64,000 nt of DNA from Pseudomonas sp. sp1636 (GTDB taxonomy: Bacteria; Pseudomonadota; Gammaproteobacteria; Pseudomonadales; Pseudomonadaceae): NCBI RefSeq assembly GCF_030376615.1, contig NZ_JARRAB010000007.1:62001-126000 (forward strand), written 5' to 3'. The position numbers and the translations under genes are program-made. The notes below the pieces were generated by a model. The model saw only the letters and a program-made list of their open reading frames with translations. It was not told where the DNA came from and ran no database searches. Numbering within the stretch: the stretch's first letter is position 1; each line of letters begins with the position of its first letter. Positions 45,601 through 55,777 of the stretch are shown in pieces.

Positions 45601-48600
45601 CATGGCCGGGATTCTGCCAATCGCGGAGATAGCCGCGCCGCTGGAGAAGCTGGTCAAGGAGTTCAAAAGCAACCTGATCCCCATGGATCTGGCCGAAGCC
45701 GAATTATTGAGCGCCGCCGAGCAGCTGTTCCGCCTCGGCCTGGGGCAGTTGGAGACTCAGCCCCTGGCCCCATTGCCTGGGGCACCGGAGTTTCTCGAAC
45801 GTGCGCGCAAACTGCATCAGGATCGCCTCGAGGCCGCGCAGAGCAGTCGCCAGAGCGAGCAGGGCGAAACCCGCGACCCGCAGCTGATCGGCATTTTCCT
45901 CGCCGAAGGCATGGACATCCTGCTGGATGCCGAGGCTTTGCTGCAGCGCTGGCGCGAGCATCCGGCCGATCGCCAGGAGCTGAGTGCTTTGCTGGACGAA
46001 CTGACGACCCTGGGGCGCGGCGCGGAGATGGCCGAGCTGCCGCAGATCGATGAGCTCTGTGAAGCCCTGCTCGACCTTTATGGCGCGGTGGAAGAGGGCA
46101 GTCTGGCGGTCAGCGAGCGCTTCTTCGGTGAGGCCGAGCAGGCGCATGAAGCGCTGATCAGCATGATGGATCAGGTGGCTGCCGGCTTGCAGGTCAACGC
46201 CGAGCCTGCACGGGTCGAGGCGTTGCGGGGCTTGCTCGGCGAAGCGCTGGATCCGCGCGCGCTGGCGCTGTTGTCCGCAGAAGGTTCGGCGGGCCTGGAA
46301 ATCGTCGAGTTGGAACTCGCCACTGCGGCGCTCGCCCAAGCACCCTGGGCACAGGAGAACGACGGCGAGACAGCCACGGCAATTGAACTGCAGGTTGACC
46401 AGGACGCCGACCGCATGTCCGAGTCGGCGCCGGCTGCGCCGTCCTCTGGCCATGAGGCGCTGGATGCGGAAATGGTCGAGATTTTTCTCGAGGAGGCGGT
46501 GGACATCCTCGAGAGTGCGGGGCAGGCGTTGCAGCGCTGGAGTGCCGAGCCGGATAACAAGGCCGCTCTGTCGTCCCTGCAGCGGGATCTGCACACCCTC
46601 AAGGGCGGCGCGCGGATGGCCGAAATCCGCCCGATTGGCGACCTCGCCCATGAGTTGGAGTCCTTGTACGAAGGCTTGGTGGATCGGCGCTTCAGCCATT
46701 CCCCGCCGCTCGTTGGCCTGCTGCAGCAAAGCCATGACTGCCTGGCCATGTTGTTGGAGCAACTGCAGAACCAAGCCGTATTGCCGCAGCCACTCGAACT
46801 GATCGAGGCGATTCGCTGCTTCCGCCAGGGCGGAGGCGCACAGGGCTTGTCAGCCGCGCTGACGGCGCCCGAGACTGATCCCGAAGCCGAAGCCGAAGCC
46901 GAAGCCGAAGCCGAAGCCGAAGCCGAAGCCGAAGCCGAAGCCGAAGCCGAAGCCGAAGCCGAAGCCGAACTGGAGGACGCGGCAGAGCACGAGCAAGGAG
47001 ACGACCTGCCGCTAGTGCCGCAAGTCGAGGACGAGATTGAGCTGAGCCTGCCGGTCGACGAGCAACCGACGGTGCAGGTGGCCGCACCTGAGATGGCCGC
47101 ACGAGCCGAGCTGGAGACGCTGGCGCCAGCAGAGCTCGACGATCGGCCCGACCAGGAACTGATGGAGATCTTCCTCGAGGAGGGCTTCGACATTATCGAC
47201 AGCGCCGGCGCGGCCCTGCTGCGCTGGATGGATGACACTGACAACAGTCTCGAACTGGAGGCTCTGCAACGCGACCTGCATACCCTCAAGGGGGGCGCGC
47301 GGATGGCGGAGATCCGCGAGATCGGCGACCTCGCCCATGAACTTGAATTCCTCTATGAAGGGCTCTGTGATGGGCGGCTGCGTCCTGGCCAGGAGTTGTT
47401 CGGCCTGCTCCAGGGGTGCCACGATCGCCTGGCCGAGATGCTCGATGCGGTGCGTGACAAGCGTGCGCTACCCAATGGCGACGCGCTGATCGAGACGATC
47501 AAGCATTTTCGCGCCAACCCGGACGAGCAATTGAGCATGCCGTCTGCCGTGCAGCTCAAGGCGGTGCCCGAAAACCAGGATCAGGACGATGCCGAGTCGG
47601 ACATCCTCGATATTTTCCTGGAGGAGGCCGACGACCTGTTGGAAGCGATGGAAGTCGCCATGGGCCGTTGGGATCAGCGCCGCGAGGATGGCACTGCGCT
47701 CGATGACGTGTTGCGTGTCCTGCATACCCTTAAGGGTGGCGCGCGGCTGGCCGGACAGAATCGCCTGGGCAATCTGGCCCATGACCTTGAGTCACTCCTG
47801 AGCGAGGCCCAGCAGCAAGGTGCGCCTTGGCCGGAAAGCCTGTTCCTCGACCTCCAATCGGGGTTCGAGGGGCTGCAGCAAGAACTCAATCAATTACGCC
47901 AGCGCCTGCAAGACCGTCTGGCGGCGGAAGACAGTGCGGCGGCTGACGTTGAGCCCGCGGCGGTAAAAATGCCCGGCCTGCGGCTGCCCATAGTCGCGGC
48001 CAGCGACCTGCCGGCCCGAGAGCTGGTGGCCAAAGTCCTGCCATTCGTCCGCCGAGCGCAGGAGGCCGCACAGGAAGCCGCTGCCCGGCGAGCCCCGCAG
48101 GAGCTGGTCAAAGTGCCCGCCGAACTGCTCGAAGGCTTGGTCAACCTGGCCGGTGAGACCTCGATCTTTCGCGGTCGGGTCGAGCAGCAGGTCAGCGATT
48201 TTGGTTTTACCCTGAGTGAGATGGAAGCGACCATCGACCGTGTGCGCGATCAGCTGCGGCGTCTGGATATCGAAACCCAGGCGCAAATCCTCAGCCGTTA
48301 TCAGGCCGAAGCCGAGCGCGCCGGTTATGAAGACTTCGACCCGCTGGAAATGGATCGCCACTCGCAACTGCAGCAGCTATCACGCGCATTGTTCGAATCG
48401 GCCTCCGACTTGCTCGACCTGAAAGAAACCCTGGCCATGCGCAACCGCGATGCGGAAACCCTGTTGTTGCAACAGGCGCGGGTCAATACCGAGCTGCAGG
48501 AAGGCCTGATGCGCACCCGCATGGTGCCTTTCGACCGCCTGGTGCCGCGGTTGCGGCGGATTGTTCGTCAGGTCGCTGGCGAGCTGGGCAAGCAGGTCGA

Positions 48601-49954
48601 ATTCGTCCTCGGCAATGCCGAAGGCGAAATGGATCGCGCCGTGCTCGAACGCATTGTCGCGCCGCTGGAACACATGCTGCGCAACGCCGTCGACCATGGC
48701 ATCGAATCGGCCGCTGCGCGCCGCGCTGCGGGCAAGCCGGAGCAAGGTACTATCCGCCTGAACCTCGGGCGTGAGGGCGGCGATATCGTCTTGACCCTCA
48801 GCGACGATGGCGGCGGCATCAAGCTCGATGCGGTGCGGCGCAAGGCCATTGAGCGTGGCCTGATGGACGAGGAGTCGGATCTGACCGATCACGAGATCCT
48901 CCAGTTCATCCTCGAGGCTGGTTTTTCCACCGCCGAGGCGGTCACGCAGATTTCCGGACGTGGCGTCGGCATGGATGTGGTGCACTCCGAGGTCAAGCAA
49001 CTCGGCGGCAGCATGAGCATCGACTCGACGCCGGGCGCGGGTACCCGCTTCGCGATTCGTCTGCCGTTCACCGTGTCGGTCAACCGCGCGCTGATGGTGC
49101 TGTCGGGCGAAGACCTGTATGCCATCCCGTTGAATACCATCGAAGGCATCGTGCGGGTTTCCCCCTACGAGCTGGAAGCCTATTACGCGCCCGATGCGCC
49201 ACGCTTCGAGTATGCCGGCCAGGCCTACGAGTTGCGCTATCTCGGCGACCTGCTGAATAACGGCCAGCAACCCAAACTGGTCGGCCAGAGCCTGCCTTTA
49301 CCGGTGATCCTGGTGCGTTCGAGCGAGCACGCGGTAGCGGTGCAGGTCGACTCTCTGGCGGGTTCCCGCGAGATCGTGGTGAAAAGCCTCGGGCCGCAGT
49401 TCGCCGGGGTGCATGGGATTTCCGGCGCGACCATCCTCGGTGACGGTCGCGTGGTGGTGATCCTCGACCTGCTGGCAACCATCCGCGTCCTGCATGCGCA
49501 TTTGCTCAACCAGCTGCAACCCCGGCTGGTCGGCCATACGGCGAGCGCTGCGGAAGTCGAAGCGGATCGGCCAACCCTGGTCATGGTGGTGGACGATTCG
49601 GTCACCGTACGTAAGGTCACCAGTCGCCTGCTCGAGCGGAACGGCATGAACGTATTGACCGCCAAGGACGGTATGGATGCCATTGCCCAGTTGCAGGAGC
49701 ACAAGCCCGACATCATGTTGCTGGACATCGAGATGCCGCGCATGGACGGTTTTGAAGTGGCGACTCTGGTGCGTCACGACGAACAGCTGAAAGACTTGCC
49801 GATCATCATGATTACCTCGCGTACCGGTGAGAAACACCGCGAGCGGGCGCTGGCCATCGGCGTCAACGAATACCTTGGCAAACCCTACCAGGAGTCGTCA
49901 TTGCTCGAGAGTATTGCGAAATGGGTGGATCGCCGCCCGGGCGAGCCGGCATGA
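42692..49954 (+). CDS. chpA: Chemosensory hybrid histidine kinase ChpA
   Basis: CheA-like kinase of the twitching system, 2420 residues from ATG 42692 (MGDRHDYVALEW), with GGAG upstream. HPt-type sites are visible at H49 (YVHQVHG), T476 in a TPt-like LLTQVRGG, then H809, H963, a degenerate T1105 (LTTLGRG), and H1301, H1530 and H1678 (all HTLKG). A poly(Glu-Ala) tract lies at about 1399-1426. The kinase core has the N box HMLRNAVDHGIE near 1994, DDGGGI near 2038 and GRGVGMDVV, then a CheW-like domain and a C-terminal receiver with D2345 (LLDIEMPRMDG). It phosphorylates PilG and PilH. The stop overlaps the alternative chpB start. Confidence 0.98.
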   Translation: MGDRHDYVALEWVKGEIAETLKQARQALEAYVENPQDSTRMRFCLTYVHQVHGTLQMVEFYGAALLAEEMEHLAQALMEGRVANQGEALEVLMQAILQLPVYLDRIQTARRDLPMVVLPLLNDLRAARGEKLLSETSLFSPDMSVRTPALSVDSLGALRTAELPILLRKLRQMLQVALVGVIRNQDLPTNLGYMARVFGRLETLCKDAPLGALWQIASGLVEGLAGGGVTNGTSVRTLLRQVDKELKRLVEQGADGINQSAPDELTKNLLFYVAKAPAQSPRISALKEQFRLDDALPGNDVVDEERARLAGPDRDAMRSVVGALCEELVRVKDSLDLFVRSDRNQVAELDSLLAPLKQIADTLAVLGFGQPRKVILDQIDVVHGLALGRQAPSDAVLMDVAGALLYVEATLAGMVGPVADSGREESHLPTTDVAQIHQLVIKEARTGLEQAKDAIIEFIASQWNHEHLARVPALLTQVRGGLAMIPLTRAADLLNACNRYIQEQLLARKAVPNWQSLDTLADAITSVEYYLERLAEDHGSQGDLILDVAEESLENLGYPLQEKPSILDRVEPPDEPQADLRHAREVLADDPDAGVALELPADPLGEPAEPLAPPPADELDAEFSELAAVAPIGEPPLDDWAIEPLAGEFELVDFTGEPAAAESLPALELDEQPTLSFDSVDLQPEELRLDELSSPADWDEAELVSLGVPAVELPSAPPVVDESAPEADRPLSMADVMAAPLQAINPPAQDVPPSLLPPPADEEPVDNELMEVFVEEAGEVLETIGVFLPQWCADTTDREALSEIRRAFHTLKGSGRMVRALVIGELGWSIENLLNRLLDRSIQPAAEVLQVVADVVVLMPALVDEFAAKAQRQRDDVDLLAATAHALAKGQRLAGADAPAAPLAGVAEATAAVDEQVEALDPQLLEIFRNEAETHLDTLGGFLADCAQELPRPVTDDLQRALHTLKGSAYMAGILPIAEIAAPLEKLVKEFKSNLIPMDLAEAELLSAAEQLFRLGLGQLETQPLAPLPGAPEFLERARKLHQDRLEAAQSSRQSEQGETRDPQLIGIFLAEGMDILLDAEALLQRWREHPADRQELSALLDELTTLGRGAEMAELPQIDELCEALLDLYGAVEEGSLAVSERFFGEAEQAHEALISMMDQVAAGLQVNAEPARVEALRGLLGEALDPRALALLSAEGSAGLEIVELELATAALAQAPWAQENDGETATAIELQVDQDADRMSESAPAAPSSGHEALDAEMVEIFLEEAVDILESAGQALQRWSAEPDNKAALSSLQRDLHTLKGGARMAEIRPIGDLAHELESLYEGLVDRRFSHSPPLVGLLQQSHDCLAMLLEQLQNQAVLPQPLELIEAIRCFRQGGGAQGLSAALTAPETDPEAEAEAEAEAEAEAEAEAEAEAEAEAEAELEDAAEHEQGDDLPLVPQVEDEIELSLPVDEQPTVQVAAPEMAARAELETLAPAELDDRPDQELMEIFLEEGFDIIDSAGAALLRWMDDTDNSLELEALQRDLHTLKGGARMAEIREIGDLAHELEFLYEGLCDGRLRPGQELFGLLQGCHDRLAEMLDAVRDKRALPNGDALIETIKHFRANPDEQLSMPSAVQLKAVPENQDQDDAESDILDIFLEEADDLLEAMEVAMGRWDQRREDGTALDDVLRVLHTLKGGARLAGQNRLGNLAHDLESLLSEAQQQGAPWPESLFLDLQSGFEGLQQELNQLRQRLQDRLAAEDSAAADVEPAAVKMPGLRLPIVAASDLPARELVAKVLPFVRRAQEAAQEAAARRAPQELVKVPAELLEGLVNLAGETSIFRGRVEQQVSDFGFTLSEMEATIDRVRDQLRRLDIETQAQILSRYQAEAERAGYEDFDPLEMDRHSQLQQLSRALFESASDLLDLKETLAMRNRDAETLLLQQARVNTELQEGLMRTRMVPFDRLVPRLRRIVRQVAGELGKQVEFVLGNAEGEMDRAVLERIVAPLEHMLRNAVDHGIESAAARRAAGKPEQGTIRLNLGREGGDIVLTLSDDGGGIKLDAVRRKAIERGLMDEESDLTDHEILQFILEAGFSTAEAVTQISGRGVGMDVVHSEVKQLGGSMSIDSTPGAGTRFAIRLPFTVSVNRALMVLSGEDLYAIPLNTIEGIVRVSPYELEAYYAPDAPRFEYAGQAYELRYLGDLLNNGQQPKLVGQSLPLPVILVRSSEHAVAVQVDSLAGSREIVVKSLGPQFAGVHGISGATILGDGRVVVILDLLATIRVLHAHLLNQLQPRLVGHTASAAEVEADRPTLVMVVDDSVTVRKVTSRLLERNGMNVLTAKDGMDAIAQLQEHKPDIMLLDIEMPRMDGFEVATLVRHDEQLKDLPIIMITSRTGEKHRERALAIGVNEYLGKPYQESSLLESIAKWVDRRPGEPA
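46886..46969 (+). repeat. Fourteen tandem GCCGAA hexamers within chpA
   Basis: 84 bases of perfect GCCGAA repeats encode Ala-Glu fourteen times (ChpA residues about 1399-1426), in the acidic linker between the HPt domains at H1301 and H1530. The six-base unit means that slippage changes linker length by two residues without frameshift. Confidence 0.97.
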
Positions 49955-49965
49955 AGGAGAGCAGT

Positions 49966-50970
49966 GTGGCACGCATAGCAGTCATCGCCGACACTTCCCT
50001 GCAGCGCCATGTGTTGCAGCAGGCGTTGACCGGGAGTGGCTATCAGGTGGTGCTCAACAGTGACCCGGCGCGTCTGGATGAGGCGACCCTGGCGACTTGC
50101 GAGACCGACTTGTGGTTGGTCGATCTGGCCCAGACCGAGGATTTTCCACTGGTCGATAAGCTGATGGAAAACGCCAGCGCGCCGATCTTGTTTGGCGAAG
50201 GGCATGCTCCGGAACGGCATTCGGAAAACTACCCGCGCTGGGAGCGGCGTCTGTTCGGCAAGCTGAAGAAACTGGTCGGCGACCCCTCGCAAGCGGTTGG
50301 GCCCAGCCTGCAGGCGCTACTGGCCGAGGCGCAGCGGCCGACCCGCCTGGATTTGCCACAGGTGCTTGCGGATACGCCGCTGGTGGTCGGTGAGCCAGCC
50401 CGGCAGGTCTGGTTACTGGCCGCCTCGCTCGGCGGCCCGGCTGCGATCAAGGCCTTCCTCGACGCCTTGCCTGGCGGTTTGCCGGTGGGGTTCGTCTATG
50501 CCCAGCATATCGACGCCAGTTTCGAGTCGGCGTTGCCGCAGGCCGTCGGTCGGCATAGCCAATGGCGGGTCAATCCGGCGCGTCACGGCGATTTGGTGCG
50601 TTGTGGCGAGGTGGTGGTCGTGCCGATCAGTCGTGAACTGGGCTTCAGCGACGAAGGTGCCATGCAGATCAGCGAACGTGCCTGGCCAGAACCCTACAGC
50701 CCGTCGATCGACCAGATGATGCTCAACCTTGCCCAGCACTTTGCCGGGCTATGCGGCGTCATTGTGTTCAGTGGCATGGGCAGTGACGGCTGCGCCGCGG
50801 CGGCGTATGTACGGCGTCAGGGGGGCGCTATCTGGACCCAGCGTGGCGATACCTGCGCCTGCCCGAGCATGCCGGACAGCCTGCGCGAGGGTGGCTACAG
50901 CAGCTTCAGCGCCGACCCGCGGGAGCTGGCCGCTGGGCTGGTCAATCACCTGGCCGAGCAGTGCAGTTAA
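49966..50970 (+). CDS. chpB: Chemoreceptor methylesterase ChpB (CheB-like)
   Basis: Probably removes methyl groups from PilJ. I favour GTG 49966 (334 residues) because AAGGAG at 49954-49959 is 6 bases upstream; ATG 49951, overlapping the chpA stop as ATGA, gives 339 residues. Residues 1-110 look like a degenerate receiver (IAVIADTSLQRHVLQQALTG, LWLVDLAQ). The esterase domain has the catalytic S in LAASLGGPAA, H in YAQHID and D in FSGMGSDG. It sits between chpA and chpC. Confidence 0.95.
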   Translation: MARIAVIADTSLQRHVLQQALTGSGYQVVLNSDPARLDEATLATCETDLWLVDLAQTEDFPLVDKLMENASAPILFGEGHAPERHSENYPRWERRLFGKLKKLVGDPSQAVGPSLQALLAEAQRPTRLDLPQVLADTPLVVGEPARQVWLLAASLGGPAAIKAFLDALPGGLPVGFVYAQHIDASFESALPQAVGRHSQWRVNPARHGDLVRCGEVVVVPISRELGFSDEGAMQISERAWPEPYSPSIDQMMLNLAQHFAGLCGVIVFSGMGSDGCAAAAYVRRQGGAIWTQRGDTCACPSMPDSLREGGYSSFSADPRELAAGLVNHLAEQCS

Positions 50971-51001
50971 TCTGGGGCAGCGCCCTCCTTAGGATTTTTT
51001 C

Positions 51002-51472
51002 ATGAGCCAAACCGTAGCCACCCCGAATACCGTCAACAGCCTGACCGCCCTGCTGGTGCCGCTGGCCGACCGCAGCTTGTTGTTGCCGAACGTGGCAGTC
51101 GCGGAGCTGATTGCCTATCGCGCCCCGCAAGTCAGTGCCGGTATGCCGGCCTGGTTTCTCGGCCAGATTGGCTGGCGTGACTTGAACCTGCCGCTGTTGT
51201 CGTTCGAGGCGGCATCCGATGGCCAGGCGCAGGTCGGTTCCGCTGCGCGGGTGGCGATCATCAACGCCCTCGGCGGCCGAGCCAAGGTCAAGTTCATTGC
51301 TCTGTTGGTTCAGGGGATTCCGCGATCGGTAAAAGTCGGTACTGAGCTGCTGCGTGCCGATGTGCCGTTGTCGCCTCTGGAGCTGGACGCCGTGCTCATT
51401 GGCGAGGAGGTGCTGAAGATTCCCGACCTGATCGGCCTGGAGCAGAGGCTCGAGGATGCCGGGCTGATTTAA
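51002..51472 (+). CDS. chpC: CheW-like protein ChpC
   Basis: A 156-residue single CheW-domain protein (LLVPLADRSLLLPNVAVAEL, LPLLSFE, ALLVQGIPRSVKVGTE). In P. aeruginosa ChpC couples additional receptors to ChpA. It is the last gene of the cluster here and is closed by a strong terminator; chpD and chpE do not follow. Confidence 0.93.
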   Translation: MSQTVATPNTVNSLTALLVPLADRSLLLPNVAVAELIAYRAPQVSAGMPAWFLGQIGWRDLNLPLLSFEAASDGQAQVGSAARVAIINALGGRAKVKFIALLVQGIPRSVKVGTELLRADVPLSPLELDAVLIGEEVLKIPDLIGLEQRLEDAGLI

Positions 51473-51484
51473 CCGACGCCATGT

Positions 51485-51542
51485 AAAAAGCCCCGCCTGT
51501 CGAGCGGCCCCGATCGGGGCCGTCCGCCAGGCGGGGCTTTTT
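51485..51542. terminator. Bidirectional terminator between chpC and the alanine symporter gene
   Basis: AAAAAGCCCCGCCTG (51485-51499) pairs with CAGGCGGGGCTTTTT (51528-51542). A second hairpin GGCCCCGATCGGGGCC sits in the loop. The A run on the left and T run on the right serve both convergent genes. Confidence 0.95.
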
Positions 51543-51553
51543 AGTTCAGCGCG

Positions 51554-53047
51554 TTAGCGAGCGCTTTCTGGCTGCGCGCCGGCGAGCGGGGCATCCGCCG
51601 TAACCGGTTCGCTGGCGGGCTGCTTGCCGATCCAGAAGTCGGCATTCTTGATGCCGAGCTTCTCTGGATCGAAGACCGGATCCAGGCCTTGCTGCTTCTG
51701 CGCCTCGTAGTCCTTCAGGCAGGTGTAGGCCACCTTGTGCATCAGCAGGATGGCGCCGATGTTGAGCCAGGCCATCAGGCCCACGCCGAGGTCGCCCAGA
51801 CCCCAGGCCAGGTCGGCGGTCTTGACGGTGCCGTAGACGGTCGCCGCGATGATGCCGAACTTCAGCAGCGGGGCCAGCCAAGGACGATCCACCTTGCGGG
51901 TGAGGTAGGCGATGTTGGTTTCGGCGATGTAGTAATAGGCCAGGATGGTGGTGAAGGCGAAGAAGAACAGGGCGATGGCGACGAAGTAGGAGCCGAAGCC
52001 CGGCATGATGTTTTCCATCGCGTTCTGCACGTAGCCGGGACCGGCGGCGACGCCGGCGATGCCGGTGAACAGCGCTTCGCCGTCGGCGCCCTGCACGTTG
52101 TACTGGCCGGTGACCAGCAGCATGAAGGCGGTGGCGGAGCAGACGAACAGGGTGTCGATGTAGACCGAGAAGCCTTGAACCAGACCCTGCTTGGCCGGGT
52201 GGCTGACGGCCGCGGCGCTGGAGGCGTGCGGGCCGGTGCCCTGACCGGCTTCGTTGGAATACACGCCGCGCTTGACTCCCCACATGATGGCCTGGCCGAG
52301 GATGGCGCCGAAGCCGGCTTCGAGGCCGAAGGCGCTCTTGAAGATCAGGGCGATCACGTCAGGCAGTTGCTCGATGTGCAACATGACGATGACGCAGGCG
52401 ACGATGATGTAGCCCAGCGCCATGAAGGGCACGACGACTTCGGTGAAGGAGGCGATGCGCTTGACCCCACCGAAGATGATCATGCCGAGCATGATTGCCA
52501 GCACCGCCGCGGTGGTGTTGGGGTGGATGTCCATGGCGTTCTGCAAGCTGGAACCGATGGAGTTGGCCTGTACGCCTGGCAGCAGCAGGCCGCAGGCGAA
52601 GATGGTGACGATGGCGAAGGTCACCGCGTACCACTTCATGCCCAGGCCTTTCTCGATGTAGAACGCCGGGCCGCCGCGGTGCTGGCCGCGCACCTCTTCC
52701 TTATAGACCTGGCCGAGGGTGGATTCGATGAAGGCCGAGCTGGCGCCGAGGAAGGCCACCATCCACATCCAGAACACCGCACCCGGACCACCGAAGGTGA
52801 TGGCGGTGGCGACCCCGGCGATGTTGCCGGTGCCCACGCGCCCGGCGAGGGTCATGGTCAGTGCCTGGAACGAGGTGATGCCATTGCTGTCGGTACGGCC
52901 GGCGAAAATCAGGCGAGCCATTTCACGGAAGTGGCGAATCTGCAGGAAACGGCCGCGCAGGGTGAAATACAGGCCGACGCCCAGGCACAGGTAGATCAGT
53001 GCCGGGCTCCAGATGAGGCCGTTGAGGTAATTAACCAGATCATTCAT
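51554..53047 (-). CDS. Sodium/alanine symporter family protein (AGCS)
   Basis: Inner-membrane symporter of 497 residues, start ATG 53047 with AAGGAG upstream. Family signatures are GRVGTGNIAGVATAITFGGP, FWMWMVAFLGASSAFIESTL and GVKRGVYSNEAGQGTGPHAS. It has about ten hydrophobic helices and a hydrophilic tail after residue 450. Such carriers take up alanine or glycine with sodium; the exact substrate is not visible. It occupies the place where chpD/chpE follow in P. aeruginosa. Confidence 0.94.
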   Translation of the reverse strand: MNDLVNYLNGLIWSPALIYLCLGVGLYFTLRGRFLQIRHFREMARLIFAGRTDSNGITSFQALTMTLAGRVGTGNIAGVATAITFGGPGAVFWMWMVAFLGASSAFIESTLGQVYKEEVRGQHRGGPAFYIEKGLGMKWYAVTFAIVTIFACGLLLPGVQANSIGSSLQNAMDIHPNTTAAVLAIMLGMIIFGGVKRIASFTEVVVPFMALGYIIVACVIVMLHIEQLPDVIALIFKSAFGLEAGFGAILGQAIMWGVKRGVYSNEAGQGTGPHASSAAAVSHPAKQGLVQGFSVYIDTLFVCSATAFMLLVTGQYNVQGADGEALFTGIAGVAAGPGYVQNAMENIMPGFGSYFVAIALFFFAFTTILAYYYIAETNIAYLTRKVDRPWLAPLLKFGIIAATVYGTVKTADLAWGLGDLGVGLMAWLNIGAILLMHKVAYTCLKDYEAQKQQGLDPVFDPEKLGIKNADFWIGKQPASEPVTADAPLAGAQPESAR

Positions 53048-53271
53048 AGGGTGCTCCTTGGGCCTGGGGTGTGCAGCGACCTCCTTTTGGGAAAGGCGCA
53101 TGACCCTGGCGAATTATTATTGGAGAGAGGTTCGGCGCGGTGAACACCGGTCTCGGCAAGTGCAATGTGCGGGGTGGACCGCGGCTCGCAATTGGGGTGC
53201 AGAGGATGCCAGAGGCGGGCGGCCTTGCCACCTCGAAAAATCACATCTTGTTACATCCAGGCGACAGAGAC

Positions 53272-53994
53272 TTACGAAAAGTCGCCCCAGAGCTGCTGGG
53301 CGACGGCCAGGGCCACTACTGGCGCGGTTTCCGTGCGCAAAACGCGCGGTCCGAGGCGGGCGGCCTGGAAGCCGGCGACCTTGGCCTGTTCGACTTCGCT
53401 CTCGCTCAAGCCGCCTTCCGGGCCGATCAGAAAGGCCAGCGACTGCGGTTTGAGGTGGCTGGCTAACGGCTCGGCAACCGGGTGCAGCACCAGTTTCAAC
53501 TCTGCATCGACCTGTTGCAGCCAGTCGGCCAGGCTGAGCGGCGGGTGAATGAGCGGAATCGCCGAGCGCCCGCACTGCTCGCAGGCGCTGATGGCGATCT
53601 GGCGCCAGTGGGCCATGCGCTTGTCGGCACGCTCGTCTTTCAGGCGTACCTCGCAACGTGCGCTGACAATCGGGCTGATTGCGTTGGCGCCCAACTCGCA
53701 GGCCTTCTGGATCGCCCAGTCCATCCGTTCGCCACGCGACAGGCCCTGGCCCAGGTGGATCTGCAGCGGCGATTCGGCCAGGCCGGCAAAGACTTCGCGC
53801 AGTTCGACGCGCACGCTCTTCTTGCCGACCTCGATCAGCTCGCCGAGGTATTCCAGGCCGCTGCCGTCGAACAGTTGCACGGCATCGCCGACCGCATGGC
53901 GCAGCACGCGGCCGATGTAGTGGGCCTGGGTTTCCGGCAGCGTGTGCTGGCCGAGGGAGAGCGGGGCGTCGATAAAGAAGCGGGATAGGCGCAT
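53272..53994 (-). CDS. rsmE: 16S rRNA (uracil-1498-N3)-methyltransferase RsmE
   Basis: SPOUT-class methyltransferase of 240 residues from ATG 53994 (MRLSRFFIDAPLSLGQ). The N-terminal PUA-like domain (HYIGRVLRHAVGDAVQLFDG) is followed by the knot domain with LGQGLSRGERMDWAIQKACELG and the SAM-binding loop LIGPEGGLSESEVEQA, then LGPRVLRTETAPVVAL. It precedes a 224-base gap up to the symporter start with no other gene. Confidence 0.96.
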   Translation of the reverse strand: MRLSRFFIDAPLSLGQHTLPETQAHYIGRVLRHAVGDAVQLFDGSGLEYLGELIEVGKKSVRVELREVFAGLAESPLQIHLGQGLSRGERMDWAIQKACELGANAISPIVSARCEVRLKDERADKRMAHWRQIAISACEQCGRSAIPLIHPPLSLADWLQQVDAELKLVLHPVAEPLASHLKPQSLAFLIGPEGGLSESEVEQAKVAGFQAARLGPRVLRTETAPVVALAVAQQLWGDFS

Positions 53995-54035
53995 AAGGGG
54001 CGAACCTGGATCAAAGGCGCAAATTCTAGCGGTAG

Positions 54036-54071
54036 GGTGCGCCGTGCGCACCGATATCCGTAGGCGGGCTG

Positions 54072-54078
<7 letters not shown>
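54036..54078. repeat. Two small palindromes between rsmE and bioA
   Basis: GGTGCGC (54036-54042), CGT, GCGCACC (54046-54052) is preceded by GGTAG. GGGCT-GTT-AGCCC (54066-54078) overlaps the bioA stop. The first is of the GTAGGG type also seen at 31580 and 61813; the second may end bioA transcription. Confidence 0.55.
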
Positions 54079-55478
<1,400 letters not shown>

Positions 55479-55664
55479 CGAAACACTCTCCCAATCATCT
55501 GCGCCAAGCCTATCAGATGCCTCCAGGGTCATGTGCGCTACAACCGAGCGGATCGGTGGGCGCCAGCAGGAGCCGATTATCCCCTCAGGCGCGCCCTTGG
55601 TAGGCATGGACTGAACTTCAGAATGGGCGGGTGGACTAACTTCGTTGGGCTAAATTTTTCAGGT

Positions 55665-55693
55665 TTAAATATCGTATTTCCAGATATTTAAAA
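55665..55693. promoter_or_regulatory. AT-rich perfect inverted repeat upstream of the cytochrome b561/yceI genes
   Basis: TTTAAATATC (55665-55674), 9 bases, GATATTTAAA (55684-55693): a perfect 10-bp inverted repeat in a markedly AT-rich island (about 55650-55740). It is 85 bases before the cytochrome b561 start. It looks like an operator for a dimeric regulator or an UP-type element. The remaining 299-base gap back to bioA shows no gene. Confidence 0.6.
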
Positions 55694-55777
55694 GCGAAAA
55701 ATTCCACTTTTATTCGATAGGTTTGTCGTTAATCTTGCGCTCATCTTCCGGATCGCATTCTTTCTATGGAGCCCTCG

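Noticed and set aside
46886..46969. Tandem GCCGAA repeats considered as a CRISPR or VNTR outside coding sequence
   Set aside because: There are no spacers and the tract is in frame within ChpA, so it is a coding microsatellite.
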